DNA of 64,000 bases from Mesorhizobium sp. M7A.F.Ca.US.008.03.1.1 (GCF_003997495.1 NZ_RZRU01000020.1:51652-115651); one strand, 5' to 3'; positions 24,900 to 33,729 are shown, counted from the first letter of the stretch. Numbers and translations: made by a program. Notes: generated by a model from the letters alone, not told the origin.

Positions 24900-27056
24900 T
24901 TAGAACGCCTGCCGGACCCAGTCCTCGTCGAACAACAGCCGATAGGCCCACGGGATCGTCACATTGGTGGCGACCGGATTGGAGTGGGCGACATAGTCGT
25001 CATAGATCGGCTTCATCCTGGTGTAGAAGGCCGGATCCAGCACCATCATGCCGTTCTCACTATCGTGGAAGAAGCTGCGGTTGTTGAGATTGACCGACGA
25101 GATGGCGACCAGCCTTTCGTCGATCATCATGATCTTGGAATGCAGCACCACGTCAGGCGCCTTGAACTCGCGGATGTTGATGCGGTCGCCATATTTCTCG
25201 ACGAACAGCTTGTTGAGCGCGGTGAGGAACTTGCCGCCGATATCGCCCTTGAGATCGATGCGGCCGACAATGTCGATCCTGACGCCGCGCGCGAGCGCCC
25301 GGTCAACAGCTTGGGCAAGCTTGGGCGTCAGGTTGAGGTAGGGATTGACGATCTGGATATGGTGCTGGGCGGCGTCGACCAGCTCGACGAAATAGTCTTC
25401 CAGCGCGTGGCCATCCTCGTAGGGCACCGAAATGAAGTGCCGCGCCGTGCCTGACGGCCGGGCGCCGTCGGACCGGACCGGAATGGAGAAGGGTCGCGCC
25501 AGATTGGTGTCGGCGTCGCGCAGCCACACTGTCGAAAGATGCGCGGCGAGTGTCTCCACCGTGGCCGGATCGGCGAACTCGATGTCGAAGTCGCTCCAGT
25601 TCGAATAGTAGTTCAGCGAGAGCCCGTCGGTCTTGCCGTATTGCTCGAGATCGGGATAGCGCGACAGATCGATCGGCTGGTGGAACAGGAAGCCGTCATG
25701 GATGTTACGGCCGCCGATGATGGCGCGTGAGCGCCCGGGATCGTCGGCAAGCGTTGCCAGCATCTTGACATGATGGACCTTGTGCAGCTGTGAAATCTGC
25801 TCGTCGATCGGCGCGCCCCGGTCCGCCCGCCAGCGATATTCCTGCAGCTCGACATTGGGGAATTCGGCTGCCAGCCGATGCAGCATGGCGTCGTCCTTGT
25901 CGCGCTCCAGCACGTCGGTGACCATGATGCGGACCTTGGTGCCAAGTGCTGCATGATGGCGGATCAGCCGCTCGATGATCCGGCCTGAGAAGTCGGCCTT
26001 GAACTCCAGCGACGACAGATAGATCAGCTTCAGCCTTGGCGCCCTGGAGAAGTCGAGCGGCAGCTCCGGGTCGCCCTTGTCGATGGCGCTGTCGGACAGC
26101 GGCGCTCCCATCAGCGCCTCGACCTTGGCGTTGAAGCCGTCGCGCGACTTGCGCAGCAGGCGCGGCTTTCCGATCGGCAAGGCACAGGTCTGCGACAGCC
26201 AGCGGCTGGCATAGAAGGCGCGGCTGAGAGCATCGAGGCCGGTGGGGTTGGGCATCGGGCAACGCTCGTAGCGACTATCGAAGGCGGCGAGAGCCGGATC
26301 GGCGCTCTCTTCGCGCCGGATGGTGAGCGGTGCGCCGGCCGGGACAAGGCTGGAGCGGATTTTTACGCTGCAGCGGTTCAGGCTTTCACTTGGGAACAGG
26401 CTGACCGTGTCGTCCTCGCCGGACAGGCGAAAGCGAAATGCCGTGCCCGTGGCGATGGTGCGTGAACCGCCACCGGCACGGATCGCCAGCGTGCCGTCGC
26501 AGGTGCCCTCGATGTCGGCGGGTTGCTTGCCGGCCTGGCGCAGCACGATCTCGACGCTGCGCGCCTGCAGGCCGGAGAAATCGAAAGTCTTGGGTTCCGA
26601 GGGCCGTGCTGCCGCATCGATGTAGAGCGTCTGCCGCGACACCCGCCAGCGGCCGTCGAAACGGCCGTCGCCGCCGCTGGCGCCGGCCGGCGGCAGATGC
26701 GTTTCGGCAACCGGCCCGGCCAGTTGCTGCAGCGTCCGGTAGGTCGCCTGGAAATCGCTGTTGCGGATTTCATAGCGGTCGTGGCCGAAAGGGCCGGTGC
26801 CATTGGCGCGGTCCATGGCGCCAAGCTGGTGGTGGGCGAGCAGCGCCAGGAACCGCTTTTCGTAGTCGCTCGTGCCGGCGTCGCCGAAAAACTGGGCGGC
26901 GGCGATACGCGGCCCAGATGTCCCGGCCGACAGCAAGGGCCGTTCGCAGGCCGTCTGGCCTTGCAGGATGTCGCAGGCATTGCGGCCAGCGCCGGCGCAG
27001 CCGGCAAGGGCCGCCAGCCCGAACACGGCGGCGATGATGAATGCGCGGACTCTCAC
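24900..27056 (-). CDS. Phospholipase D/cardiolipin synthase-like lipoprotein
   Basis: The 718-residue protein begins with a lipoprotein signal (lipobox LAGC, Cys20), so it should be anchored in the envelope. The first ~300 residues are of unknown type. Residues ~330-700 carry two PLD-type halves. The second has a full HKD motif, HSKIMMID near 636, plus SVNLNNRS. The first, HVKMLATLAD near 427, has Leu where the Asp should be, though GGRN follows. It resembles large PLD-domain proteins related to cardiolipin synthase. It begins with GTG, whose last bases overlap the stop of the phospholipase A2-like gene (GTGA), implying translational coupling. Substrate unproven. Confidence 0.85.
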   Translation of the reverse strand: MRVRAFIIAAVFGLAALAGCAGAGRNACDILQGQTACERPLLSAGTSGPRIAAAQFFGDAGTSDYEKRFLALLAHHQLGAMDRANGTGPFGHDRYEIRNSDFQATYRTLQQLAGPVAETHLPPAGASGGDGRFDGRWRVSRQTLYIDAAARPSEPKTFDFSGLQARSVEIVLRQAGKQPADIEGTCDGTLAIRAGGGSRTIATGTAFRFRLSGEDDTVSLFPSESLNRCSVKIRSSLVPAGAPLTIRREESADPALAAFDSRYERCPMPNPTGLDALSRAFYASRWLSQTCALPIGKPRLLRKSRDGFNAKVEALMGAPLSDSAIDKGDPELPLDFSRAPRLKLIYLSSLEFKADFSGRIIERLIRHHAALGTKVRIMVTDVLERDKDDAMLHRLAAEFPNVELQEYRWRADRGAPIDEQISQLHKVHHVKMLATLADDPGRSRAIIGGRNIHDGFLFHQPIDLSRYPDLEQYGKTDGLSLNYYSNWSDFDIEFADPATVETLAAHLSTVWLRDADTNLARPFSIPVRSDGARPSGTARHFISVPYEDGHALEDYFVELVDAAQHHIQIVNPYLNLTPKLAQAVDRALARGVRIDIVGRIDLKGDIGGKFLTALNKLFVEKYGDRINIREFKAPDVVLHSKIMMIDERLVAISSVNLNNRSFFHDSENGMMVLDPAFYTRMKPIYDDYVAHSNPVATNVTIPWAYRLLFDEDWVRQAF

Positions 27057-27496
27057 CCGGCCGCTCCGGCCTTCATGGCGCTCAATTGCGCCGGGTCACG
27101 CGGTGGCATGAAGCCTTGCGGGAAAACCTTGCAGACGGGAATGGCGAAGGTGGCGATCAGCAGCTCCGCCTCGCCGCGCATTTTGCGCGGCGCTGTCTTG
27201 TCGCCGCGTATCGCTTTCGCCGTGGCGACGAGGGCGCCGTCGCAGTCGCAATGGTCGTGGCGGGCGATGTAGCAGGCGTCATGCGTCTGGCAAGCCGCGT
27301 CGAGGCGGTTGACCGGCCGGGCCGACAGATCGCCGGTGCGGGTGCCGGGGCCGCAATAATTGCCGAAGACGAAATGCGAGGGCCGCGCCATGGCGTAGCG
27401 GATCGGCTTGGGCAGTTCGGCCTCCGGCACCTTCGTCCACGGATTGGCGCAAGCGGAAACGACAAGCAGCGGCAGGATGGCAAGAACGGCTCGCAT
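27053..27496 (-). CDS. Phospholipase A2-domain lipoprotein
   Basis: The 147-residue product starts with a lipoprotein signal (VVSAC, Cys16). It then shows the calcium loop NYCGPGTRTGD (46-56), the active-site helix DAACQTHDACY with the His72-Asp73 pair, and a DHCDCDGALVA helix carrying the second acidic residue (Asp86). These are the hallmarks of secreted PLA2 folds. The predicted reaction is hydrolysis of the sn-2 ester of phospholipids. I chose ATG 27496 because it begins the signal sequence; the longer in-frame start overlaps the divergent gene. The stop overlaps the PLD-like gene start. Confidence 0.85.
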   Translation of the reverse strand: MRAVLAILPLLVVSACANPWTKVPEAELPKPIRYAMARPSHFVFGNYCGPGTRTGDLSARPVNRLDAACQTHDACYIARHDHCDCDGALVATAKAIRGDKTAPRKMRGEAELLIATFAIPVCKVFPQGFMPPRDPAQLSAMKAGAAG

Positions 27497-27686
27497 GTCT
27501 ATCCGCGCCAGCTTTCTGAACGATTTCCCACTCGGCGACTGCCCCGTGGCCAGCGATCCGCACGCCTGATGCCACACTGGCCGGTTTTGTGGCAAGGAAA
27601 AGGCGTGTGTATCGTCCGATTGTGATATGCCGGGTAGCACAACCTGACCGGGCGTTATCTTGCCTGGTATTTCGCGAGCACCGGCG

Positions 27687-28253
27687 ATGCGTTTTTGCTT
27701 TTTGGCCACTGCTGTCGGGTTTCTGGTCTACGCCACAGCGGCCAATCCCGCCGATAAGACTGTCCACGACCAGGTGAACGGTTTTTCGCTGACCTTTCCG
27801 GAGGGGTGGATCAATGAGTCGCTTACCGACGAGGAGATAAGGCTGAGCGTGAAGTCCGCCGATCTCAACTGCATGGTATCGGCCTCGATTTACATTCCGT
27901 CGGCACAGGGCTCGCAGTCCGATACGCGTAAATTCATGGAAGGCTGGTCGATGCACAATTGGAAGAGGACAATAGGGAGTTCATTCAGCACAGCCGATTT
28001 CAGCAATGACAGGCTTGCAAGGTTTCCGGACGGCTATCCTGTACGCCTTGCCGACGTGGACTTCACGGTGCGCCGCGAGAGTACAACCTTTTATGGCCAT
28101 TCCAGATTTGCGTTTTCGGTCCGAGGCGCGCGCTACGGGTATGTGAACTGCAATGTCATGGCCCAGAGCGCCGAGCAAGTAACGCAAATGTGGGGGCCGC
28201 TGGCCGATCAAGCCGAACGGGTGGTGAGTTCGTTCGTTCTCGATACACCCTGA
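27687..28253 (+). CDS. Secreted hypothetical protein (188 aa)
   Basis: A signal peptide (MRFCFLATAVGFLVYATAANP) precedes a soluble domain beginning HDQVNGFSLTFPEGW. Its general form resembles small periplasmic or secreted domains that start with a 'GFSxxxPxGW' strand. No family was recognised with confidence. I chose ATG 27687, the start of the signal; a TTG at 27660 is also in frame. It is divergent from the PLA2-like gene and convergent with the LysR gene. Confidence 0.7.
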   Translation: MRFCFLATAVGFLVYATAANPADKTVHDQVNGFSLTFPEGWINESLTDEEIRLSVKSADLNCMVSASIYIPSAQGSQSDTRKFMEGWSMHNWKRTIGSSFSTADFSNDRLARFPDGYPVRLADVDFTVRRESTTFYGHSRFAFSVRGARYGYVNCNVMAQSAEQVTQMWGPLADQAERVVSSFVLDTP

Positions 28254-28261
28254 TGGCCTAT

Positions 28262-29143
28262 CTATAGGAAGAGGCTTCTCTTCCGCTCCACCATCTTGGT
28301 GATGAAGCTAGCCACGATCTGGACGCGGCGCAGCGGCCGGACCGATTCGTGATAGACCAGCCAGTAGGCGCGCCGGATGGGCGCCACCACATCGACCGGC
28401 ACCAGTTCCGGTATCGAGCGGGCGACGAAGGTGTGCAGGATGCCGATGCCGGCGCCCGAGCGCACCGCTTCGGCCTGGCCGAGCGCCGAGGAGATGGCGA
28501 AGCTGGTGCGCCAGTCCGGGCTGAATTCGGCTGCGTAGTCGAGCGATGGGCTGACGATGAGGTCCGGCACATAGCCGATGAGGGTGTGCTGGCCGAGCTC
28601 GGCGGCCGTATGGGGCAAACCATGCATTTCCGCATAGGCGCGCGAGGCAAACAGGCCAAGCGAGTAGTCGACCAGCTTTCCCGCCACCAGCCGGCCTTCG
28701 GTCGGCCGCTCGACAGTGATGGCGATGTCCGCCTCGCGGCGCGACAGCGAGAAGGAGCGCGGCACCGGCACCAGCTGGATCGTCAGCTCGCGGTGGAGAG
28801 CCGTCAGTTCGCCGAGGCGCTTGGCCAGGAAGGCGACACCAAAACCGTCAGGCGCGCCGATGCGCACCGTGCCGGAGACGTCGTCGCCCTCGCCGGCGAC
28901 AGTCGAGCGCGCGGCGATCATGTCGCCCTCCATGCGCTCCGCGATTTCCAGAAAGCGCTCGCCGGCGGGTGTCAGCTCGCTGCCGGTGGTCAAGCGGCGA
29001 AACAGCTTTGTCCGCAGGGCACCCTCAAGTGCGGCGATGCGGCGCGAGACGGTGGCGTGGTTGAGTTCAAGCCGTTTGGCCGCGCCAAGGATCTGGCCGG
29101 CTCGGGCCACCGCGAGGAAGATGCGGACGTCATCCCAGTTCAT
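28262..29143 (-). CDS. LysR-family transcriptional regulator
   Basis: The 293-residue protein has an N-terminal winged helix (MNWDDVRIFLAVARAGQILGAAKRL, ATVSRRIAALEGALRTKLF) and a periplasmic-binding-like effector domain. It resembles the LysR branch in which 'WDDLR.FL' opens the protein. It is divergent from mmsA, with a palindromic repeat element in the gap, so it may control that gene. I chose ATG 29143, which gives the canonical start; the upstream in-frame extension is translated from the repeat element. Confidence 0.9.
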   Translation of the reverse strand: MNWDDVRIFLAVARAGQILGAAKRLELNHATVSRRIAALEGALRTKLFRRLTTGSELTPAGERFLEIAERMEGDMIAARSTVAGEGDDVSGTVRIGAPDGFGVAFLAKRLGELTALHRELTIQLVPVPRSFSLSRREADIAITVERPTEGRLVAGKLVDYSLGLFASRAYAEMHGLPHTAAELGQHTLIGYVPDLIVSPSLDYAAEFSPDWRTSFAISSALGQAEAVRSGAGIGILHTFVARSIPELVPVDVVAPIRRAYWLVYHESVRPLRRVQIVASFITKMVERKRSLFL

Positions 29144-29183
29144 GGAGATGATCCGGATGACAGCCACCGACGTTGCGTTCTGT

Positions 29184-29344
29184 GGCGCCCCCCTCTGTCC
29201 TGCCGGACATCTCCCCCTCAAGGGGGGAGATTGCCTTGTTATCTCTGCTTTCGCCGATCGCCGAGGTGGTTAGGGGAGAGCCGTCCGCGCGACTGCCGAT
29301 CTCCCCCCTAGAGGGGGAGATGTCCGGCAGGACAGAAGGGGGCG
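29184..29344. repeat. Nested palindromic repeat element, copy 2
   Basis: Arms of about 48 bases (29184-29232 and 29298-29344) are near-perfect reverse complements. They carry the same CCCTCTGTCCTGCCGG and ACATCTCCCCCT blocks as the element at 12095-12331. A 65-base middle separates them. It occupies the promoter gap between the LysR gene and mmsA. Confidence 0.92.
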
Positions 29345-29522
29345 CGAAGGAACTCAACCTGTCAATCCTCGGGCGTCGTCTCGTGATCGCGCCATTTGCG
29401 GGAATTGATGCTCCTCCGTCAATCGTTATCTATTTTCCGCACAACGGTTGCGTTCTCCGTCGCGTTGCCATCCGCCGGCCAAAGGCGGACAATGCTGCAT
29501 CACAAACAAAGGGAGAGAAATC

Positions 29523-31019
29523 ATGATCGACTACGGTCATTTCATCGGCGGCAAGCATGTCGCCGGGACCAGCGGCCGCAAGCAGGATGTCATGCAGCCG
29601 ATGGACGGCTCCGTGCGTGGCACGGTGGCGCTGGCTTCGCAGGCGGAACTGCGCGCGGCTGTCGAGAATGCCAAGGCGGCTCAGCCGAAATGGGCCGCGA
29701 CCAACCCGCAGCGCCGCGTGCGCGTGCTGATGAAGTTCCTCGAACTGGTCGCCCGCGACTATGACGAACTGGCCGACATCCTGGCGCGCGAGCACGGCAA
29801 GACGATCGCCGACGCCAAGGGCGACATCCAGCGCGGCCTCGAAGTGGTCGAAGTCTGCATCGGCGCGCCGCACATGATGAAGGGTGAATTCACCGACGGC
29901 GCCGGCCCCGGCATCGACGTCTATTCGATGCGCCAGCCGCTCGGCGTCGTTGCCGGCATCACGCCGTTCAATTTCCCCGCGATGATCCCGCTGTGGAAGA
30001 TCGCGCCTGCCATCGCCTGCGGCAATGCCTTCATCCTGAAGCCGTCGGAACGCGATCCGGGCGTACCGATGCGCATTGCTGAACTGTTCCTCGAGGCTGG
30101 CCTGCCGGCAGGCATCCTCAACGTCGTCAACGGCGACAAGGATGTCGTCGACGCCATCCTCGACGATCCCGACATCAAGGCCATCGGCTTTGTCGGCTCG
30201 ACGCCGATCGCCCACTACATCTATTCGCGCGGCACGGCCGCCGGCAAGCGCGTGCAGTGCTTCGGCGGCGCCAAGAACCACATGATCATCATGCCCGACG
30301 CCGACATGGACCAGACCGTCGACGCGCTGATCGGCGCCGGCTACGGCTCGGCCGGCGAACGCTGCATGGCGATCTCGGTGGCCGTGCCTGTCGGCAACGA
30401 CACCGCCAACCGGCTGATGGAAAAGCTGATACCGCGCGTCGAAAGCCTGAAGGTCGGCCCATCGACGGATTCCTCCGCCGATTTCGGTCCGCTGGTGACG
30501 GCGCAGGCCCTGGAGCGGGTCAAGGGCTATGTCGACACCGGCGTCAAGGAAGGCGCCAAGCTGGTCGTCGACGGCCGCGGCTTCTCCATGCAGGGCTATG
30601 AAGACGGCTACTATATGGGCGGCTGCCTGTTCGACAACGTCACCGCGGACATGCGCATCTACAAGGAAGAGATCTTCGGGCCGGTGCTTTCGGTGGTGCG
30701 CGCGCCGACCTATGAGAGCGCGATCAAGCTCGCCAACGACCACGAGATGGGCAATGGCGTCGCCATCTTCACCCGTGACGGCGATGCCGCCCGCGACTTC
30801 GCCTCGCGGGTCCAGGTCGGCATGGTCGGGATCAATGTGCCGATCCCGGTGCCGATCGCCTACTACACGTTCGGCGGCTGGAAGGCGTCTTCCTTCGGCG
30901 ACCTGAACCAGCACGGCCCGGACGCGTTCCGCTTCTACACCAAGACCAAGACGGTGACGTCGCGCTGGCCGTCCGGCATCAAGGATGGTGCGGAGTTCGT
31001 CATTCCGACGATGAACTGA
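29523..31019 (+). CDS. mmsA: CoA-acylating methylmalonate-semialdehyde dehydrogenase
   Basis: MmsA converts methylmalonate or malonate semialdehyde to propionyl- or acetyl-CoA in valine and inositol catabolism. The 498-residue protein is of the aldehyde-dehydrogenase superfamily. It shows GITPFNFPAMIPLWK, ILKPSERDPGVP, FVGSTPIAHYIY and the catalytic cysteine in GSAGERCMAIS. The ATG at 29523 has GGGAGAG 6 bases upstream. A strong terminator follows at 31076. Confidence 0.95.
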   Translation: MIDYGHFIGGKHVAGTSGRKQDVMQPMDGSVRGTVALASQAELRAAVENAKAAQPKWAATNPQRRVRVLMKFLELVARDYDELADILAREHGKTIADAKGDIQRGLEVVEVCIGAPHMMKGEFTDGAGPGIDVYSMRQPLGVVAGITPFNFPAMIPLWKIAPAIACGNAFILKPSERDPGVPMRIAELFLEAGLPAGILNVVNGDKDVVDAILDDPDIKAIGFVGSTPIAHYIYSRGTAAGKRVQCFGGAKNHMIIMPDADMDQTVDALIGAGYGSAGERCMAISVAVPVGNDTANRLMEKLIPRVESLKVGPSTDSSADFGPLVTAQALERVKGYVDTGVKEGAKLVVDGRGFSMQGYEDGYYMGGCLFDNVTADMRIYKEEIFGPVLSVVRAPTYESAIKLANDHEMGNGVAIFTRDGDAARDFASRVQVGMVGINVPIPVPIAYYTFGGWKASSFGDLNQHGPDAFRFYTKTKTVTSRWPSGIKDGAEFVIPTMN

Positions 31020-31075
31020 GCCAGAAGTTCTCTGCGCGTCCCGGCCTAGGCTTCGGGCGCGCGGTGAACCGAGCA

Positions 31076-31100
31076 AAGCCCGGCTCGAACCCGGGCTTTT
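31076..31100 (+). terminator. Intrinsic terminator after mmsA
   Basis: AAGCCCGG (31076-31083), loop CTCGAAC, CCGGGCTT (31091-31098) is an 8-bp perfect stem ending in TTTT. Confidence 0.8.
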
Positions 31101-31261
31101 GCCTTCCGGTCAAGTCGCTATTTGCTTGAACGCTAATGTGATGGAACCAAGCGGGCAGCTATCATCTTAGGTTTGCAGTCCTGCTGCGACGAGGTGCGGC
31201 AGATCAACCCAATGGCGCTGGCGACAGCTTCGGGGATATCGTTGGCGCAAGGAGGTGTCAG

Positions 31262-31561
31262 ATGACACGTCTTGTGGCGACGTTATTCTTCGCGGCCTTT
31301 TCCGCGTTTCCCGTCGTTCCGGCGCTGGCGGAGCAATGCGCGGCCCGTGCGGATATGATCAAAGCGCTCGGGGAAAAATTCCACGAAAGCGAGGCGGCGC
31401 GCGGCCTGGTCAACTCGAGCGTGATTCTCGAGATATTCGTCTCCGACCAAGGGACCTGGACGATTCTTGCCACCGACACGCATGGTCAGAGCTGTGTCAT
31501 CACGGCGGGCGAAGGCTGGGACCGTCCGTTGACGGCGGCGGCTGCCTTGCCAGGGACCTGA
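31262..31561 (+). CDS. Small secreted hypothetical protein (99 aa)
   Basis: A signal peptide (residues 1-23, ending ALA) precedes a small domain with two cysteines (Cys26 and Cys77) that could form a disulfide. An AAGGAGGT ribosome-binding site sits about 5 bases before the ATG. Small periplasmic proteins of this look are common in rhizobia; no function is known to me. Confidence 0.75.
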   Translation: MTRLVATLFFAAFSAFPVVPALAEQCAARADMIKALGEKFHESEAARGLVNSSVILEIFVSDQGTWTILATDTHGQSCVITAGEGWDRPLTAAAALPGT

Positions 31562-31613
31562 CTCGAGCTTCGAGGAAGCGTCGGCGCGAAAGCGCACCGG
31601 AGATAAAAGACGT

Positions 31614-32264
31614 TCAGCGCGTTGCGGCCACCTCGGCGTGGCCGCGCAGCAGCGCCATCAGGCGTTTGGCATCCTTGGCCGCGGCCTCCTCGTCGCCGTC
31701 GAGGATCGAGCGGATCAGCGCGACATGGTGCTCGGCGGATTCGGCAAGACCGGTGTCGGCCTTGTAGCGGAACCAGAAGCGGCGGCTGTGGGTCTGCAAG
31801 GGGGCGGCCAGGCGGGCGGCGAACGGGTTGTCGGCGGCCAGCGCCAGCGCTTCGTCAAGCGCCTTGTCGGCCTGGATGAAGGCAAGCACGTTGCCCGAGA
31901 TCACCGCTTGCTGCATGGCAAGGGCTGCTTCGTGAAACAGGTCGGCGGCTTCGCGGGTGACGAAGCGGGCGGCCGAGCGGGCCAGCACCACCTCGACGCC
32001 ACGACGTGCGTCGAGCACGCGCAGCCAATCGCCGGGATGCAGCGGGGCGATGGCGATGCCGGCGCGCGGCCTGATGTCGAGCAGCCCTTCCCAGGCCAGC
32101 CGCTGGATCGCCTCGCGCACCGGTGTCCTGCCAAGTCCGAGCCTGTCGATCAGGGCACCCTCGGTGACGAAGCTTGCCGGCGCGAGTTCGAGCGTGACGA
32201 TCATGTGCTCGAGCACATGGTAAGCTCTGGTCGCGGCCGGCTCGGTCGGGGTGCTTGCTGCCAT
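31614..32264 (-). CDS. hypR: GntR/FCD regulator of the hydroxyproline locus (HypR-like)
   Basis: The 216-residue protein has a GntR winged helix (YHVLEHMIVTLELAPASFVTEGALIDRLGLGRTPVREAIQRL) and an FCD effector domain with the usual metal-site histidines (for example in AESAEHHVALI). It is divergent from the hydroxyproline genes, and two TGATATAT/ATATATCA palindromes lie between them, so it should be their repressor. HypR does this in Sinorhizobium meliloti. I chose ATG 32264; an upstream in-frame start overlaps the operator. Confidence 0.85.
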   Translation of the reverse strand: MAASTPTEPAATRAYHVLEHMIVTLELAPASFVTEGALIDRLGLGRTPVREAIQRLAWEGLLDIRPRAGIAIAPLHPGDWLRVLDARRGVEVVLARSAARFVTREAADLFHEAALAMQQAVISGNVLAFIQADKALDEALALAADNPFAARLAAPLQTHSRRFWFRYKADTGLAESAEHHVALIRSILDGDEEAAAKDAKRLMALLRGHAEVAATR

Positions 32265-32284
32265 GGATATCAAATGCGCTCTCC

Positions 32285-32305
32285 TGATATATCTTGAATA
32301 TATCA
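32285..32305. promoter_or_regulatory. GntR-type operator 1
   Basis: TGATATAT-N5-ATATATCA is a perfect 8-bp inverted repeat 20 bases upstream of the regulator's start codon. It is suited to autoregulation. Confidence 0.75.
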
Positions 32306-32319
32306 TAGCGGAATCCGCA

Positions 32320-32348
32320 TTGACAGCGGGTTTGTTAATAGATATACC
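32320..32348 (+). promoter_or_regulatory. Promoter of the hydroxyproline operon
   Basis: A consensus -35 TTGACA (32320-32325) is followed after 17 bases by TATACC (32343-32348). The -10 lies next to operator 2, so a bound regulator would block RNA polymerase. Confidence 0.65.
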
Positions 32349-32350
32349 AC

Positions 32351-32360
32351 TGATATATCA
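32351..32360. promoter_or_regulatory. GntR-type operator 2
   Basis: TGATATATCA is a self-complementary decamer sharing the half-site of operator 1. It is paired with GATATA at 32341-32346. It sits just after the predicted -10, close to the transcription start. Confidence 0.65.
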
Positions 32361-32375
32361 GATGGAGAGATGATC

Positions 32376-33269
32376 ATGTGGACCGGAGTTTTTCCTGCCG
32401 TCACGACCAAATTCACCGCGGATGATCGTCTCGATCATGCCGAGATGGAGCGCTGCTTCAGCCTGCAGATGGAGGCCGGCTGCGACGGCATCATTGTCTG
32501 CGGATCGCTCGGCGAGGGGCCGATGCTGTCGCCCGAGGAGAAGATCGAGGTGCTGAAGACCGCACAGAAGGTCGCCGGCAAGAAGCCGGTGCTGCTGACC
32601 GTCAACGAGGCCGGCACACGCGAGGCGGCCAGCATCGCCAAGCGCGCGAGCCGGGAAGGCGCCAACGGCCTCATGGTCGTGCCGAGCCCGATCTACCACA
32701 CCAATGCGGAAGAAACGGTCGCTGCGCTGCGCGCGGTCGCCGAGGCGGGCGACCTGCCGGTCATGATCTACTCCAACCGGCTTGCCTACCGCGTCGACGT
32801 CAGCGTCGACCAGATGGAGGAACTGGCGTCGGACAAGCGCTTTGTCGCGATCAAGGAATCTTCCGACGACATCCGCCGGTCCACCGAGATCATCAATCGC
32901 CTCGGTACCCGCTACGACCTGTTCACCGGCGTCGACAATCTGGCCTTCGAGGCGCTGTCGGTCGGCGCCATCGGCTGGGTGGCCGGACTGGTCACCGCGT
33001 TCCCGCGCGAGACGGTCGCCATCTACCAGCTGATGAAGCAGGGCCGCCGCGAAGAGGCGCTCGCCATCTACCGCTGGTTCCGGCCGCTGCTCGATCTCGA
33101 CGTCTCGACCTATCTGGTCCAAAACATCAAGCTTGCCGAAGTGTTCGCGATCAACACAAATGACCGCGTGCGCATGCCGCGCCAGCCGCTGTCTGGCGAT
33201 CGCCGCAAGACTGTCGAGAAGATCGTCAAGGATGCGCTCGCGGTGCGGCCGAAGCTGCCGCAGTTCTGA
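32376..33269 (+). CDS. hypD: Pyrroline-4-hydroxy-2-carboxylate deaminase (DapA family)
   Basis: This 297-residue protein belongs to the dihydrodipicolinate synthase/N-acetylneuraminate lyase family. It shows GSLGEGPMLSPEEKIEVL, the conserved tyrosine in VPSPIYHTN and the Schiff-base lysine in FVAIKESSDD. Family membership alone would not give the substrate. The epimerase and FAD dehydrogenase downstream and the HypR-like regulator make the deaminase of hydroxyproline catabolism, which yields 2-oxoglutarate semialdehyde, the best reading. I chose ATG 32376 because GGAGAG is 6 bases upstream; ATG 32370 is too close to it. Confidence 0.85.
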   Translation: MWTGVFPAVTTKFTADDRLDHAEMERCFSLQMEAGCDGIIVCGSLGEGPMLSPEEKIEVLKTAQKVAGKKPVLLTVNEAGTREAASIAKRASREGANGLMVVPSPIYHTNAEETVAALRAVAEAGDLPVMIYSNRLAYRVDVSVDQMEELASDKRFVAIKESSDDIRRSTEIINRLGTRYDLFTGVDNLAFEALSVGAIGWVAGLVTAFPRETVAIYQLMKQGRREEALAIYRWFRPLLDLDVSTYLVQNIKLAEVFAINTNDRVRMPRQPLSGDRRKTVEKIVKDALAVRPKLPQF

Positions 33270-33279
33270 GGAAAGGTAT

Positions 33280-33729
33280 ATGCCGTCCCGGATCCGTCTC
33301 AAGCGCGTCGAAAGCGATGGGGACTGGGCGGCATATCATCATATTCGCAAACGCGTTCTTTGGGAGGGCCGGGGTTTGGATGGCTATGACGAACGGCATC
33401 CCGACGATCGTCTTGCGGGCAATCATCCGTTGCTCCTCATGCGCGACGACGCGCCGGTAGGGACCGCGAGACTTGATGTTGCCGGTCCCCGCCTCGGCAT
33501 CGTCAGGCTTGTTGCCATCGAACCGGATTTGCAGCGGCGCGGCTTGGGCCGGATTCTTATGCAGGAAATCGAGGCCTACGCACACCGCCTCGGTTTGGAG
33601 CAGCTTGAAGTCAATGCCGCCAAGGAGGCAGAAGGTTTTTATCAAATCCTTGGCTGGACGGTCACCCAGTCCGACCGGAAAACCCCTCTGATGACAAAAG
33701 CCCTCAACCCTGGAGACTTTCCGTCGTGA
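33280..33729 (+). CDS. GNAT acetyltransferase inside the hydroxyproline operon
   Basis: The 149-residue protein has a full GNAT core: GTARLDVAGPRLGIVRLVAIEPDLQRRGLGRIL with the acetyl-CoA loop RRGLGR, and EVNAAKEAEGFYQILGW. A GAGGAAAGG ribosome-binding site precedes ATG 33280. Its stop overlaps the GTG start of the FAD dehydrogenase gene by three bases (GTGA), so it is translated with the catabolic genes. The substrate is unknown; detoxifying or modifying a pathway compound is only a guess. Confidence 0.88.
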   Translation: MPSRIRLKRVESDGDWAAYHHIRKRVLWEGRGLDGYDERHPDDRLAGNHPLLLMRDDAPVGTARLDVAGPRLGIVRLVAIEPDLQRRGLGRILMQEIEAYAHRLGLEQLEVNAAKEAEGFYQILGWTVTQSDRKTPLMTKALNPGDFPS

